Shown here piece by piece: positions 27,335 through 34,443 of a stretch of 64,000 nucleotides of DNA. The first letter of the stretch is position 1. Each line of letters opens with the position of its first letter. The translations under genes and the position numbers were made by a program. The notes beneath the pieces were generated by a model. That model was not told where the DNA came from, did no database searches, and worked only from the letters and a program-made list of their open reading frames with translations. Origin of the DNA: Campylobacter concisus (lineage in GTDB: Bacteria > Campylobacterota > Campylobacteria > Campylobacterales > Campylobacteraceae); NCBI RefSeq assembly GCF_015230015.1, contig NZ_JAAKZC010000006.1:1-64000 (forward strand), given 5' to 3'.

Positions 27335-28727
27335 CTTTTATCCTTTTTATTATCCCTGTCGTGCTTTTGCCCTCGACAAAGTCAATCAGCCTGACCTCTT
27401 TTACGATCTCGCTGCCAACGACCTCTTTACCCTTGTAATCAGCCCCTTTTACAAGCACGTCTGGCTTTATCTTTGTTATCAAATTTAATGGCGTATCCTC
27501 GTCAAAAATAACGACATAGTCGACAAATCCAAGCCCACTTAGCACGCAGGCTCTATCATCTTGTGAATTTATAGGACGCTCATCGCCCTTTAGCCTCTTA
27601 ACTGAAGCGTCTGAGTTTAGCCCAACGACCAAAAGATCGCCAAGCTCCCTTGCTCGGGCTAGGTATTTTACGTGCCCAGCGTGCAAGATATCAAAGCAGC
27701 CATTTGTGAAAACGACCTTTTTCTTGCCCTTTTGGCTCAAAATTTCTTCTAACTCCTCGACGCTTTTTAGCTTGTGCTCGAAATTTGCCCCAAACGAGCT
27801 ATTTAGCAACTGCTCGATCTCGCTAAAACTAGCCGTTGCGCTGCCTATCTTTGCCACGACGACGGCTGCTGCGAGGTTTGCTATCTTTATCGCCTCTTTT
27901 ATATCAGCCCCGTTTGCTAGCATGTAGCCAAGTGTAGCCAGCACCGTATCTCCAGCGCCAGTGACGTCAAAGACCTCTTTTGCCTTAGCAGCAAATATGT
28001 GTAGCCTATCATCATATAGCGCGATACCCTCTTCTGAGATCGTGATGATCGAATAGGTCAAATTTAGCTCGTCTTTTAGCTGTTTTATCGCCTTTTCAAG
28101 CTCGGTTTTGTCTTTTATCTTTAAATTTGTAGCCTCGCTCGCCTCTTTTTTATTTGGCGTTAGAAGGGTTGCGTTTTTATACTTTGAGTAGTCGCTGCCT
28201 TTTGGGTCTATGAGCACTGGGATCTTTAGTCTCACGCACTCGTTTATGATCTCTTGGCAGACTTTTTCGCTAAGCACGCCTTTGCCGTAGTCGCTTAGCA
28301 AGACGGCCTTAAAATTTGCAAGATTTTCTTTTACTTTTAAGACGAGCTCATCTTCTAAATTTATCTTGACAACGCTCTCTTTATCGATCCTGACAACTTG
28401 CTGATGAGATGCCATGATGCGGCTTTTTATCGAGCTTTCACGCCCTTTTTCAGTAAGGATCAGCTCATCTTTTACATTTAGCTCAGCAAGCTTCTCTTTT
28501 ATCTTTTTACCAGCCTCGTCATCTCCTAAGACGCTAGCTACGCTCACATTTGCGCCAAGCGAGAGCAAATTTCTCACCACGTTGCCAGCACCACCAAGCG
28601 TGTAAGTTTCGTTATTTATCTTTACGACCTGCACTGGCGCTTCAGGCGAGATGCGCTCGCAGCTGCCCCAGATATAGTGGTCCAGCATGAGATCGCCGAC
28701 GACTAAAATTTTAACCCTCTTAGCCAT
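27309..28727 (-). CDS. hldE: Bifunctional heptose-7-P kinase / heptose-1-P adenylyltransferase
   Basis: 472 aa with both activities fused. The N-terminal ribokinase-like domain (about 1-310) has [11 protein letters not shown] (45-55) and the catalytic GAGD (257-260). The C-terminal nucleotidyltransferase domain has [13 protein letters not shown] (340-352) and later [13 protein letters not shown]. Supplies ADP-D,D-heptose for the LPS core; the intermediate heptose phosphates are also sensed by host cells in other bacteria. Overlaps hldD by eight bases. Confidence 0.97.
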   Translation of the reverse strand: MAKRVKILVVGDLMLDHYIWGSCERISPEAPVQVVKINNETYTLGGAGNVVRNLLSLGANVSVASVLGDDEAGKKIKEKLAELNVKDELILTEKGRESSIKSRIMASHQQVVRIDKESVVKINLEDELVLKVKENLANFKAVLLSDYGKGVLSEKVCQEIINECVRLKIPVLIDPKGSDYSKYKNATLLTPNKKEASEATNLKIKDKTELEKAIKQLKDELNLTYSIITISEEGIALYDDRLHIFAAKAKEVFDVTGAGDTVLATLGYMLANGADIKEAIKIANLAAAVVVAKIGSATASFSEIEQLLNSSFGANFEHKLKSVEELEEILSQKGKKKVVFTNGCFDILHAGHVKYLARARELGDLLVVGLNSDASVKRLKGDERPINSQDDRACVLSGLGFVDYVVIFDEDTPLNLITKIKPDVLVKGADYKGKEVVGSEIVKEVRLIDFVEGKSTTGIIKRIKDAKNDDKK

Positions 28728-29709
28728 TTATCTCTTCCTTATAAATTCTCTTTATCTCTGGCAAGTAGTCTTTTATCGCCTCTTCCAAGCTCCACGTAGC
28801 ACTAAAGCCAAATGCCTCTCTAGCTGGGGCTACGTCGGCTTCTGTGTGAAACTGATATGAGCCGACAAATGGGTTTTTTATGTATTCATTGCCTAAATTT
28901 ACGCCGATCTCGCGCTGCAAGATGTCGGCGATATCTTGAAAGCTTCTAGCCTTGCCAGTAGCTGCGTTATAGACGCCACTTGGTGCATCAAGCGCTTTTA
29001 TGTTTGCGTCAATGATATCTTTTATATAGACAAAGTCGCGTTTGATCTGGTCGCTGCCCTCAAAGAGCCTTGGGGTCTTTCCAGCTAAAATTTGCAGGCC
29101 AAACTGAAGCACCATCGAGGCGGTCTTGTTTTTGAAAAACTCGCCTTTGCCAAAGACGTTAAAATACCTCAGCCCAACCACGCTCACACCGCGCTTTGCG
29201 TAAATTTTATTGATATTATCCATGCTTAGCTTGCTAAAGCCATAGACGTTATTTGGTGCTTCGCACTCGCCAACGGTTTGTGGGCTCTTTGCGTTGCCAT
29301 AAGTCGCCCCTGAGCTTGCGTAAATCATCTTTGCGCCCAAGCTCTCGCAGATATCTAGTAAATTTACAAAGGCATTTACATTTGTTTTTATAAGCTCATC
29401 TTGCTCTTTTACGGTCGTGTCTGAGATCGCTGCCTCGTGGTAGATGACGTCTGGAGCAAAGTCTTTTATCTTTTCAAGTGTGCTGCGATCGTTGATGTCA
29501 CCAGCGTAAATTTCACCTTTAAAACCAAGTAAATTTTTAAAATGCCCAAAGCTTTTTAGGTTGCCATTGCTAAATGTCTCGTCGTTTCTAAATTTATCCA
29601 CGACAAGCACGTGAGCGTCTTTATAGTTTTCATCAAAATAGTGCGCCAAGGCTGAGCCGATAAAGCCAGCGCCGCCAGTTATAACTATCTTTTTTCCGTT
29701 TAAATTCAT
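28720..29709 (-). CDS. hldD: ADP-L-glycero-D-manno-heptose 6-epimerase
   Basis: Short-chain dehydrogenase family epimerase, last step of ADP-L,D-heptose synthesis. 329 aa. NADP-binding TGGAGFIGSAL (11-21), SSGATYGNA and the catalytic YxxxK in VYGFSK. QIKRDFVYIKD is a further family landmark. Overlaps gmhB by four bases. Confidence 0.97.
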   Translation of the reverse strand: MNLNGKKIVITGGAGFIGSALAHYFDENYKDAHVLVVDKFRNDETFSNGNLKSFGHFKNLLGFKGEIYAGDINDRSTLEKIKDFAPDVIYHEAAISDTTVKEQDELIKTNVNAFVNLLDICESLGAKMIYASSGATYGNAKSPQTVGECEAPNNVYGFSKLSMDNINKIYAKRGVSVVGLRYFNVFGKGEFFKNKTASMVLQFGLQILAGKTPRLFEGSDQIKRDFVYIKDIIDANIKALDAPSGVYNAATGKARSFQDIADILQREIGVNLGNEYIKNPFVGSYQFHTEADVAPAREAFGFSATWSLEEAIKDYLPEIKRIYKEEING

Positions 29710-30221
29710 AGTGATTTTTCCTTTTTTAGCTTATTTAAAACATCTCTTACATCTTTAAAATTTATACCATCAAGCAAGAAATTTCTACCAACACCTGCCC
29801 TTTTGCCAGCCTCGACGTCACTTGGTTTATCGCCTATCATTAGCGAGTTTTCAAGCTCTATGTTAAACTCTTTGCAAGCATCGAGTATCATTTTTGGATT
29901 TGGCTTTCTGCAGGTGCATTTTTGCTCTGGAGCGTGCGGACAAAAATAGACTTTTGTGATAAAAATTTGCTCTTTTTTAAAGCTTTCTAGCATAAATTTG
30001 TTTAGAGCGTCAAACTGCTCCTGCGTGTAGTAGCCCCTGCCGATGCCTGATTGATTTGTCACGACAAAGAGCTTGTAGCCAGCCCCAGCAAAATCTCTTA
30101 AGGCGTCAAAAATGCCATCAATAAATTTGAAGTTCTCAATCTCACAAACATATCCAGCGTCCTCATTTATGACGCCGTCGCGGTCTAGAAAAAGTGCTTT
30201 GTTGGCTGTTTCTTTTATCAT
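29706..30221 (-). CDS. gmhB: D-glycero-beta-D-manno-heptose 1,7-bisphosphate 7-phosphatase
   Basis: HAD-superfamily phosphatase, 171 aa. Motif I FLDRDGVINED (D13 and D15 catalytic), VTNQSGIGRGYY, and the GmhB zinc loop CPHAPEQKCTCRKPNP. The start is the ATG at 30221; longer in-frame extensions upstream are not conserved-looking and would run into the divergent cytochrome gene. No Shine-Dalgarno precedes this ATG, but TATAAT lies six bases before it, suggesting a leaderless transcript. First gene of the heptose operon. Confidence 0.93.
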   Translation of the reverse strand: MIKETANKALFLDRDGVINEDAGYVCEIENFKFIDGIFDALRDFAGAGYKLFVVTNQSGIGRGYYTQEQFDALNKFMLESFKKEQIFITKVYFCPHAPEQKCTCRKPNPKMILDACKEFNIELENSLMIGDKPSDVEAGKRAGVGRNFLLDGINFKDVRDVLNKLKKEKSL

Positions 30222-30227
30222 TTGGTG

Positions 30228-30233
30228 ATTATA
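30228..30233 (-). promoter_or_regulatory. -10 box immediately before gmhB
   Basis: On the minus strand TATAAT is read from 30233 to 30228, leaving six bases before the ATG at 30221. A start of transcription at the usual distance would fall on or next to the A of the start codon. Confidence 0.5.
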
Positions 30234-30278
30234 GCCAAAATATTTTAACCCTCCCCTTGCAAATTTACATTTTTGTAT

Positions 30279-30284
30279 TATAAT
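30279..30284 (+). promoter_or_regulatory. -10 box of the cytochrome c gene
   Basis: TATAAT at 30279-30284 within a T-rich tract, 29 bases before the ATG at 30314, with AAAGGATG between them. Divergent from the gmhB -10 box about 50 bases away. Confidence 0.6.
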
Positions 30285-30313
30285 GCCAGCACGTTTTTTA
30301 AAAAGGATGACAA

Positions 30314-30616
30314 ATGAAAAAACTACTAATCGTTTCAAGTGTTGCAGCACTACTTTCAACTGCTGCTTTCGCTGCAGATGGCGCTACTATCTATAAAAAA
30401 TGCGTTGCCTGTCATGGTGCTAAAGCTGAAAAAGTTTTCAATAACAAAGTTCCAGCTTTAACATCACTTGATGCAGCAACTATCGAGGCAGCTCTAAAAG
30501 GCTACAAAACAGGAGCAAATAAATTTGGTCTTGGTGCTATGATGAAACCTATCGCTACTCCAATGAGCGATGACGACATCAAAGCAGTAGCTGAATACAT
30601 CCAAACTTTAAAATAA
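30314..30616 (+). CDS. Periplasmic cytochrome c (c553-like)
   Basis: 100 aa with a Sec signal peptide (cleavage likely after AFA, residue 20). One heme-binding CVACH at 30-34; the likely axial methionine is M84 in TPMSDDD. Class I monoheme cytochrome that likely carries electrons to the cbb3 oxidase. From memory, C. jejuni also has a cytochrome c gene beside gmhB. Monocistronic with strong promoter and terminator, which suggests high expression. Confidence 0.92.
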   Translation: MKKLLIVSSVAALLSTAAFAADGATIYKKCVACHGAKAEKVFNNKVPALTSLDAATIEAALKGYKTGANKFGLGAMMKPIATPMSDDDIKAVAEYIQTLK

Positions 30617-30620
30617 TCAC

Positions 30621-30641
30621 AGGGGCGCTCGCCCCTTTTTA
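30621..30641. terminator. Rho-independent terminator after cytochrome c
   Basis: GC-rich stem GGGGC (30622-30626) and GCCCC (30631-30635) with loop GCTC, followed by TTTTT at 30636-30640. It touches the stop codon of the convergent gene at 30639. Confidence 0.88.
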
Positions 30642-31430
30642 TAAATCCAAACTCACACTAAATTTTAAAAGCTCTTTTGGCAGATAGTCATCGATGTTGT
30701 TGATTGTATTGTTGTCTATTTCTATTAAATTTAGATTGTATTTTTTATAAAGCTCTATCTTTTGCTCTTTTCTTTTTATATACGCCTCGTCATCTTTCAA
30801 GCCCCAAAATTCAACATAAACCTTGCCTTTTGGTATGTAAAAATCACAATATATGTCCTCTTTTATCGGCACTCTTTTTTCATAAGCGTAGGCTATGCTC
30901 TCAGCAAAAAGCCAGTTTGCTATAACTAGCTCGGCCCTACTTCTTACATAGTAACCGTCGTTTGTTCGGTATTCAGCCTTAAATTTCTCTCTAAAATCTT
31001 CTTTTTGCTCTTTTTCAAGAGCTTTTTCGCCACTTTTTGTGATCTCGTCTATAAAATTTTCGTTATAAACTATCCTCTCATCCCACCTAACGCTAGCTCG
31101 GCCCATATAGTAGTTTTGCATGCCGCCATAGTATTTGCCGATATCTGTTACATTGTAGCCATTGTCACATTTTTTTATAAAGCCCAAATTTAGCAAAGCC
31201 AAATTTACATCTTTTGCATTTTTGCCAAATTTCTTTGCTATCTCTTTTGCACTAAATGTATCAGCTATATTTCTTTGATTAAATTTTACGTAAGTTTTTT
31301 GGCGCATCTTTCGCCTGATAAATTTTGTTATCAAATTTACTAAAATGACAAATATTATAATAGGCAGCGCAAAGCTAAAAAACGCTGGCAGCATAGTGGA
31401 TAGTAAATTTGCCGTATCAAAAATTTGCAT
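30639..31430 (-). CDS. Membrane-anchored predicted PD-(D/E)XK nuclease
   Basis: 263 aa, not named. One membrane helix at about 17-36 is followed by a basic stretch and a winged-helix-like region (AKEIAKKFGKNAKDVNLALL, about 61-80). The C-terminal domain has the pattern of nuclease modules attached to UvrD-type helicases: RSRAELVIANWL (163-174), CDFYIPKGKVYVEFWG (195-210) and YIKRKEQKIELYKKYNL. Candidate catalytic residues are E166, D196 and E207; the usual ExK lysine is not in place but may be supplied by K219 or K221. Monocistronic; activity and role are inferred. Confidence 0.6.
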   Translation of the reverse strand: MQIFDTANLLSTMLPAFFSFALPIIIFVILVNLITKFIRRKMRQKTYVKFNQRNIADTFSAKEIAKKFGKNAKDVNLALLNLGFIKKCDNGYNVTDIGKYYGGMQNYYMGRASVRWDERIVYNENFIDEITKSGEKALEKEQKEDFREKFKAEYRTNDGYYVRSRAELVIANWLFAESIAYAYEKRVPIKEDIYCDFYIPKGKVYVEFWGLKDDEAYIKRKEQKIELYKKYNLNLIEIDNNTINNIDDYLPKELLKFSVSLDL

Positions 31431-31461
31431 TTTTATGGTGTAGTGAGAGTAAATTTAAATT

Positions 31462-32013
31462 TTAAATGATAAATTCTGGCTCAAATTTTGTCCCATTTAC
31501 CCTGACAACCCTTGCTGGTATGCCAACTACGGTTGCGTTTGCTGGGACATTTTTTAGCACGACTGAGTTTGCACCGATCTTAGCATTTTCACCGATAGTT
31601 ATGGCACCAAGTATCTTTGAGCCAGCGGCGATAGTGACGCCATTTTTAATGGTCGGATGGCGCTTGCCACACTCTTTGCCAGTGCCTCCAAGTGTCACTT
31701 GATGATACATCATCACATCATCACCAACCTCGGCCGTCTCGCCGATAACCACGCCCATGCCGTGATCTATGAAAAATCTCCTACCGATCTTCGCCCCTGG
31801 GTGTATCTCTATGCCTGTTAAAATTCTTGCGATTTGCGAGATGAGTCTAGCTAGAAAAAACCACTTTTTTTCATATAAAAAATGAGAAATTTTATGAAAC
31901 AAAACCGCATGGATGCCAGGAGTGTTTATAAGTATTGCCAAAAAGCAACAACTATGCACCGATGGGTCTTTTTCACGGACGGTTTGAACTAGCTCTTTTA
32001 GACTCTCCCACAT
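31462..32013 (-). CDS. cysE: Serine O-acetyltransferase
   Basis: Makes O-acetylserine for cysteine synthesis. 183 aa, the short form without the long N-terminal helical domain of enterobacterial CysE. Left-handed hexapeptide-repeat region with [19 protein letters not shown] (catalytic Asp-His) and [18 protein letters not shown]. Starts four bases after the cysK stop with its ribosome site inside the end of cysK, so the two form an operon. Confidence 0.94.
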   Translation of the reverse strand: MWESLKELVQTVREKDPSVHSCCFLAILINTPGIHAVLFHKISHFLYEKKWFFLARLISQIARILTGIEIHPGAKIGRRFFIDHGMGVVIGETAEVGDDVMMYHQVTLGGTGKECGKRHPTIKNGVTIAAGSKILGAITIGENAKIGANSVVLKNVPANATVVGIPARVVRVNGTKFEPEFII

Positions 32014-32016
32014 ATT

Positions 32017-32922
32017 TTATGCTCCGTAAAGCTCTGTACTTAGGTATCTTTCGCCGTTATCTGGCGCTATGAAAAGCACTTTTTTGCCAGCGCCAAGCCT
32101 TTTAGCCACTCTTTTAGCAGCCACGTAAGAAGCGCCGCCACTTATACCAAGCATCAAGCCATCGCTCTTTGCGACCGCTCTAGCTGCGTTTAGTGCGTCC
32201 TCGTTGCTCACTTTTTCTATCTCGCTAACTAGGCTTAGATCCATTGTGTTTGGCACAAAACCAGCTCCGATGCCTTGAATTTTATGTGGTCCAGCGTTGC
32301 CGCCACTTAGCACAGGTGATGCTTCAGGCTCAACAGCAACGATCTTTGTGTTATACCCTTTTGCTTTTAGCACCTTTGCCACGCCACTTATCGTGCCACC
32401 CGTGCCAACGCCCGCCACAAAGGCGTCTAGCTCGCTAAAGTCAGCCATGATCTCAGCGGCTGTTGTTAGCTCGTGAGCTTGTGGGTTGTATTTGTTTTCA
32501 AACTGGCTTAGCATTACGTGATTTGGCTGGGCAGCTAGCTCGGTAGCCCTTGCGATCGCCGCTTTCATGCCACCAGCTGCAGGGGTAAGCTCGAGCTGAG
32601 CGCCATAAGCAGCCACGATCTTGCGCCTTTCGATACTCATGCTCTCAGGCATGCAAAGTATCACTTTAAAGCCAAGCGCCGCACCGCACATAGCCGCGCC
32701 GATGCCGGTATTGCCACTTGTTGGCTCGACTATCGTATCGCCCTCTTTTAGAGTGCCATCAGCTAGCATTTTGCTTATCATATTAAATGCGATCCTATCT
32801 TTTACAGAGCCGCCTGGGTTAAAAAACTCTAATTTCACATAAATTTCAGCCTCATCGGCACCTGTTTTTACCTTTACAATAGGTGTATTACCGATCGTTT
32901 TAACGATATTGTCGTATATCAT
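32017..32922 (-). CDS. cysK: Cysteine synthase A
   Basis: PLP-dependent O-acetylserine sulfhydrylase, 301 aa. PLP lysine K41 in NPGGSVKDRIAF; substrate loop PTSGNTGIGAA; phosphate-binding GVGTGGTISG. The C terminus is LYGA instead of the usual CysE-contacting ending with isoleucine, so formation of the classical CysE-CysK complex is uncertain. Cotranscribed with cysE. Confidence 0.95.
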   Translation of the reverse strand: MIYDNIVKTIGNTPIVKVKTGADEAEIYVKLEFFNPGGSVKDRIAFNMISKMLADGTLKEGDTIVEPTSGNTGIGAAMCGAALGFKVILCMPESMSIERRKIVAAYGAQLELTPAAGGMKAAIARATELAAQPNHVMLSQFENKYNPQAHELTTAAEIMADFSELDAFVAGVGTGGTISGVAKVLKAKGYNTKIVAVEPEASPVLSGGNAGPHKIQGIGAGFVPNTMDLSLVSEIEKVSNEDALNAARAVAKSDGLMLGISGGASYVAAKRVAKRLGAGKKVLFIAPDNGERYLSTELYGA

Positions 32923-33013
32923 TGCCTCTCCTAATATAAATTTTACGTAAATTTAGCACAGAATTTAAAATAAAACATAAAAAGTCCTAATTTGCGCCAA
33001 TTTAAAATAAATT

Positions 33014-33682
33014 TTAGTTTCTAATGCTATCAAGCACCTCTTGTCCGTTTTGGCTTAAAATTTTGCCTTTAAAATTTTCCTTGCAAAACTCTAAAATAAG
33101 CGAATGATAGAGCTTTAGAACCTCAACCTCATCAAATTTATCACTATCAAGAAATTTGTAAATTTCATCATACTCAAGCGAGCTAAACCACTCAGCCGCC
33201 TCGTCATAACACTCGAAATTATAGTCAAAATATGCCATTATCCTAAGCGCGTAAGCATCAACGACCATATATGGCTTCCCACAAGCATAAGCTAGTATCG
33301 CGTCACAACTCTCTGCGCCAACGCCTTTTACGTTTATTAGCCACTCGCGGCTTGCGTTTTCTTTGAAGTTATCAAAGCTCTCAAATTCATTTTTTATAGC
33401 TAGACAAAGCGTCTTTAGCCGTTTTGCCTTTGTGTTGTAAAAGCCACTTGGTTTTATGAGCGTGGCAAGCTCGCTGTTTTCAAGCGCGCAGATAGCTTGC
33501 AGGCTATCTTTGCCTGCTTTTTTTAGATTATCTAGCGCTTTTTCTACGTTTTTCCAGTTGGTATTTTGCACTAAAATAGCGCCCAAAATGACCTCAAAAG
33601 TGCCCTCACCTGGCCATTTTAACTCATCAAAATTTCTACTTTTGTGATTTAGCAGGGCTAAAAACAGATCAGTTGATCTCAT
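33014..33682 (-). CDS. Endonuclease III-like DNA glycosylase (MagIII-like)
   Basis: 222-aa HhH-GPD glycosylase. The helix-hairpin-helix with catalytic Asp is EWLINVKGVGAESCDAILAYA followed by VVDAYALRI (the D of VVDAY). The C-terminal [4Fe-4S] cysteines of Nth are missing, and PSGFYNTKAKRL resembles H. pylori MagIII, which removes 3-methyladenine. Overlaps the DUF815 gene by four bases as the last gene of the long yajC-to-glycosylase array. Confidence 0.85.
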   Translation of the reverse strand: MRSTDLFLALLNHKSRNFDELKWPGEGTFEVILGAILVQNTNWKNVEKALDNLKKAGKDSLQAICALENSELATLIKPSGFYNTKAKRLKTLCLAIKNEFESFDNFKENASREWLINVKGVGAESCDAILAYACGKPYMVVDAYALRIMAYFDYNFECYDEAAEWFSSLEYDEIYKFLDSDKFDEVEVLKLYHSLILEFCKENFKGKILSQNGQEVLDSIRN

Positions 33683-34443
33683 TTGAAATTTTCTTTAAAT
33701 GTTAGATAAAACTGCTTTGCCGTCCTACCGCTCCTGCTAGCTCTTAGCGTGGCGAAATTTTTAGCAAGATCATGCAGTGTCGCCCTATCGCCAGAGTAGT
33801 CTTTAAAGTAAAAATCAACCATTTTTAGGTACTCATCGTAGTTGCCTTGATAAAAGCTGACCCAAAGTCCAAAGCGGTCTGAGAGCGAAATTTTCTCCTG
33901 AGTAGCGTCGCTGTAGTGGATTTCTCCGTCTATTAGCTGCGAGTTTTCATTTTCGCTTTTAAACTCGCTTATTAGGTGGCGGCGGTTTGAAGTGGCGTAT
34001 AAAAGGACGTTTTTAGGCGGCTTTTGGATAGAGCCGTCCATGATAGGCTTTAGAAATTTGTACTCATTGCTGCCATTTTCAAAGCTTAGGTCGTCACAAA
34101 AAATGATAAATTTAAACTCGCTTTTTCTGATCTCGTCGATGATATCGCCAAGGTATTTTAGATCCTCGCAGCCGATCTCGATGATACGAAGCCCCATCTT
34201 ATAAAACTGCGTAAACACCGCCCTTACAAGGCTTGACTTGCCACATCCTCTCTCACCCCAAAGAAGCACGTGGTTTGCCTCGTCGCCAGCTATAAAATTT
34301 CTAGTATTTTTTAGCAAAATTTCCTTTTGTTTTTCCAGTCCATAAAGTGAGTCGATATCGACAAAATCAATATCCTCAACCGGTTTTAACATCCCTTTTG
34401 TACTTCTATATATCGCTGCGTACTTCACGCCCCAATCTATCAT
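33679..34443 (-). CDS. DUF815 AAA-type ATPase
   Basis: 254-aa P-loop ATPase. Walker A WGERGCGKSSLVRA lies near 84-97; IIFCDDLSFE is the Walker B region; ATSNRRHLI and the arginine-rich SDRFGLWVSF follow, all typical of DUF815. Biological role of the family is unclear. Overlaps mfd and the glycosylase gene by four bases each. Confidence 0.85.
   Translation of the reverse strand: MIDWGVKYAAIYRSTKGMLKPVEDIDFVDIDSLYGLEKQKEILLKNTRNFIAGDEANHVLLWGERGCGKSSLVRAVFTQFYKMGLRIIEIGCEDLKYLGDIIDEIRKSEFKFIIFCDDLSFENGSNEYKFLKPIMDGSIQKPPKNVLLYATSNRRHLISEFKSENENSQLIDGEIHYSDATQEKISLSDRFGLWVSFYQGNYDEYLKMVDFYFKDYSGDRATLHDLAKNFATLRASRSGRTAKQFYLTFKENFK

Noticed and set aside
29706..30359. GmhB with a 46-residue N-terminal extension
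   Set aside because: The extra residues are not HAD-like, run through the divergent promoter region and overlap the cytochrome c gene start.
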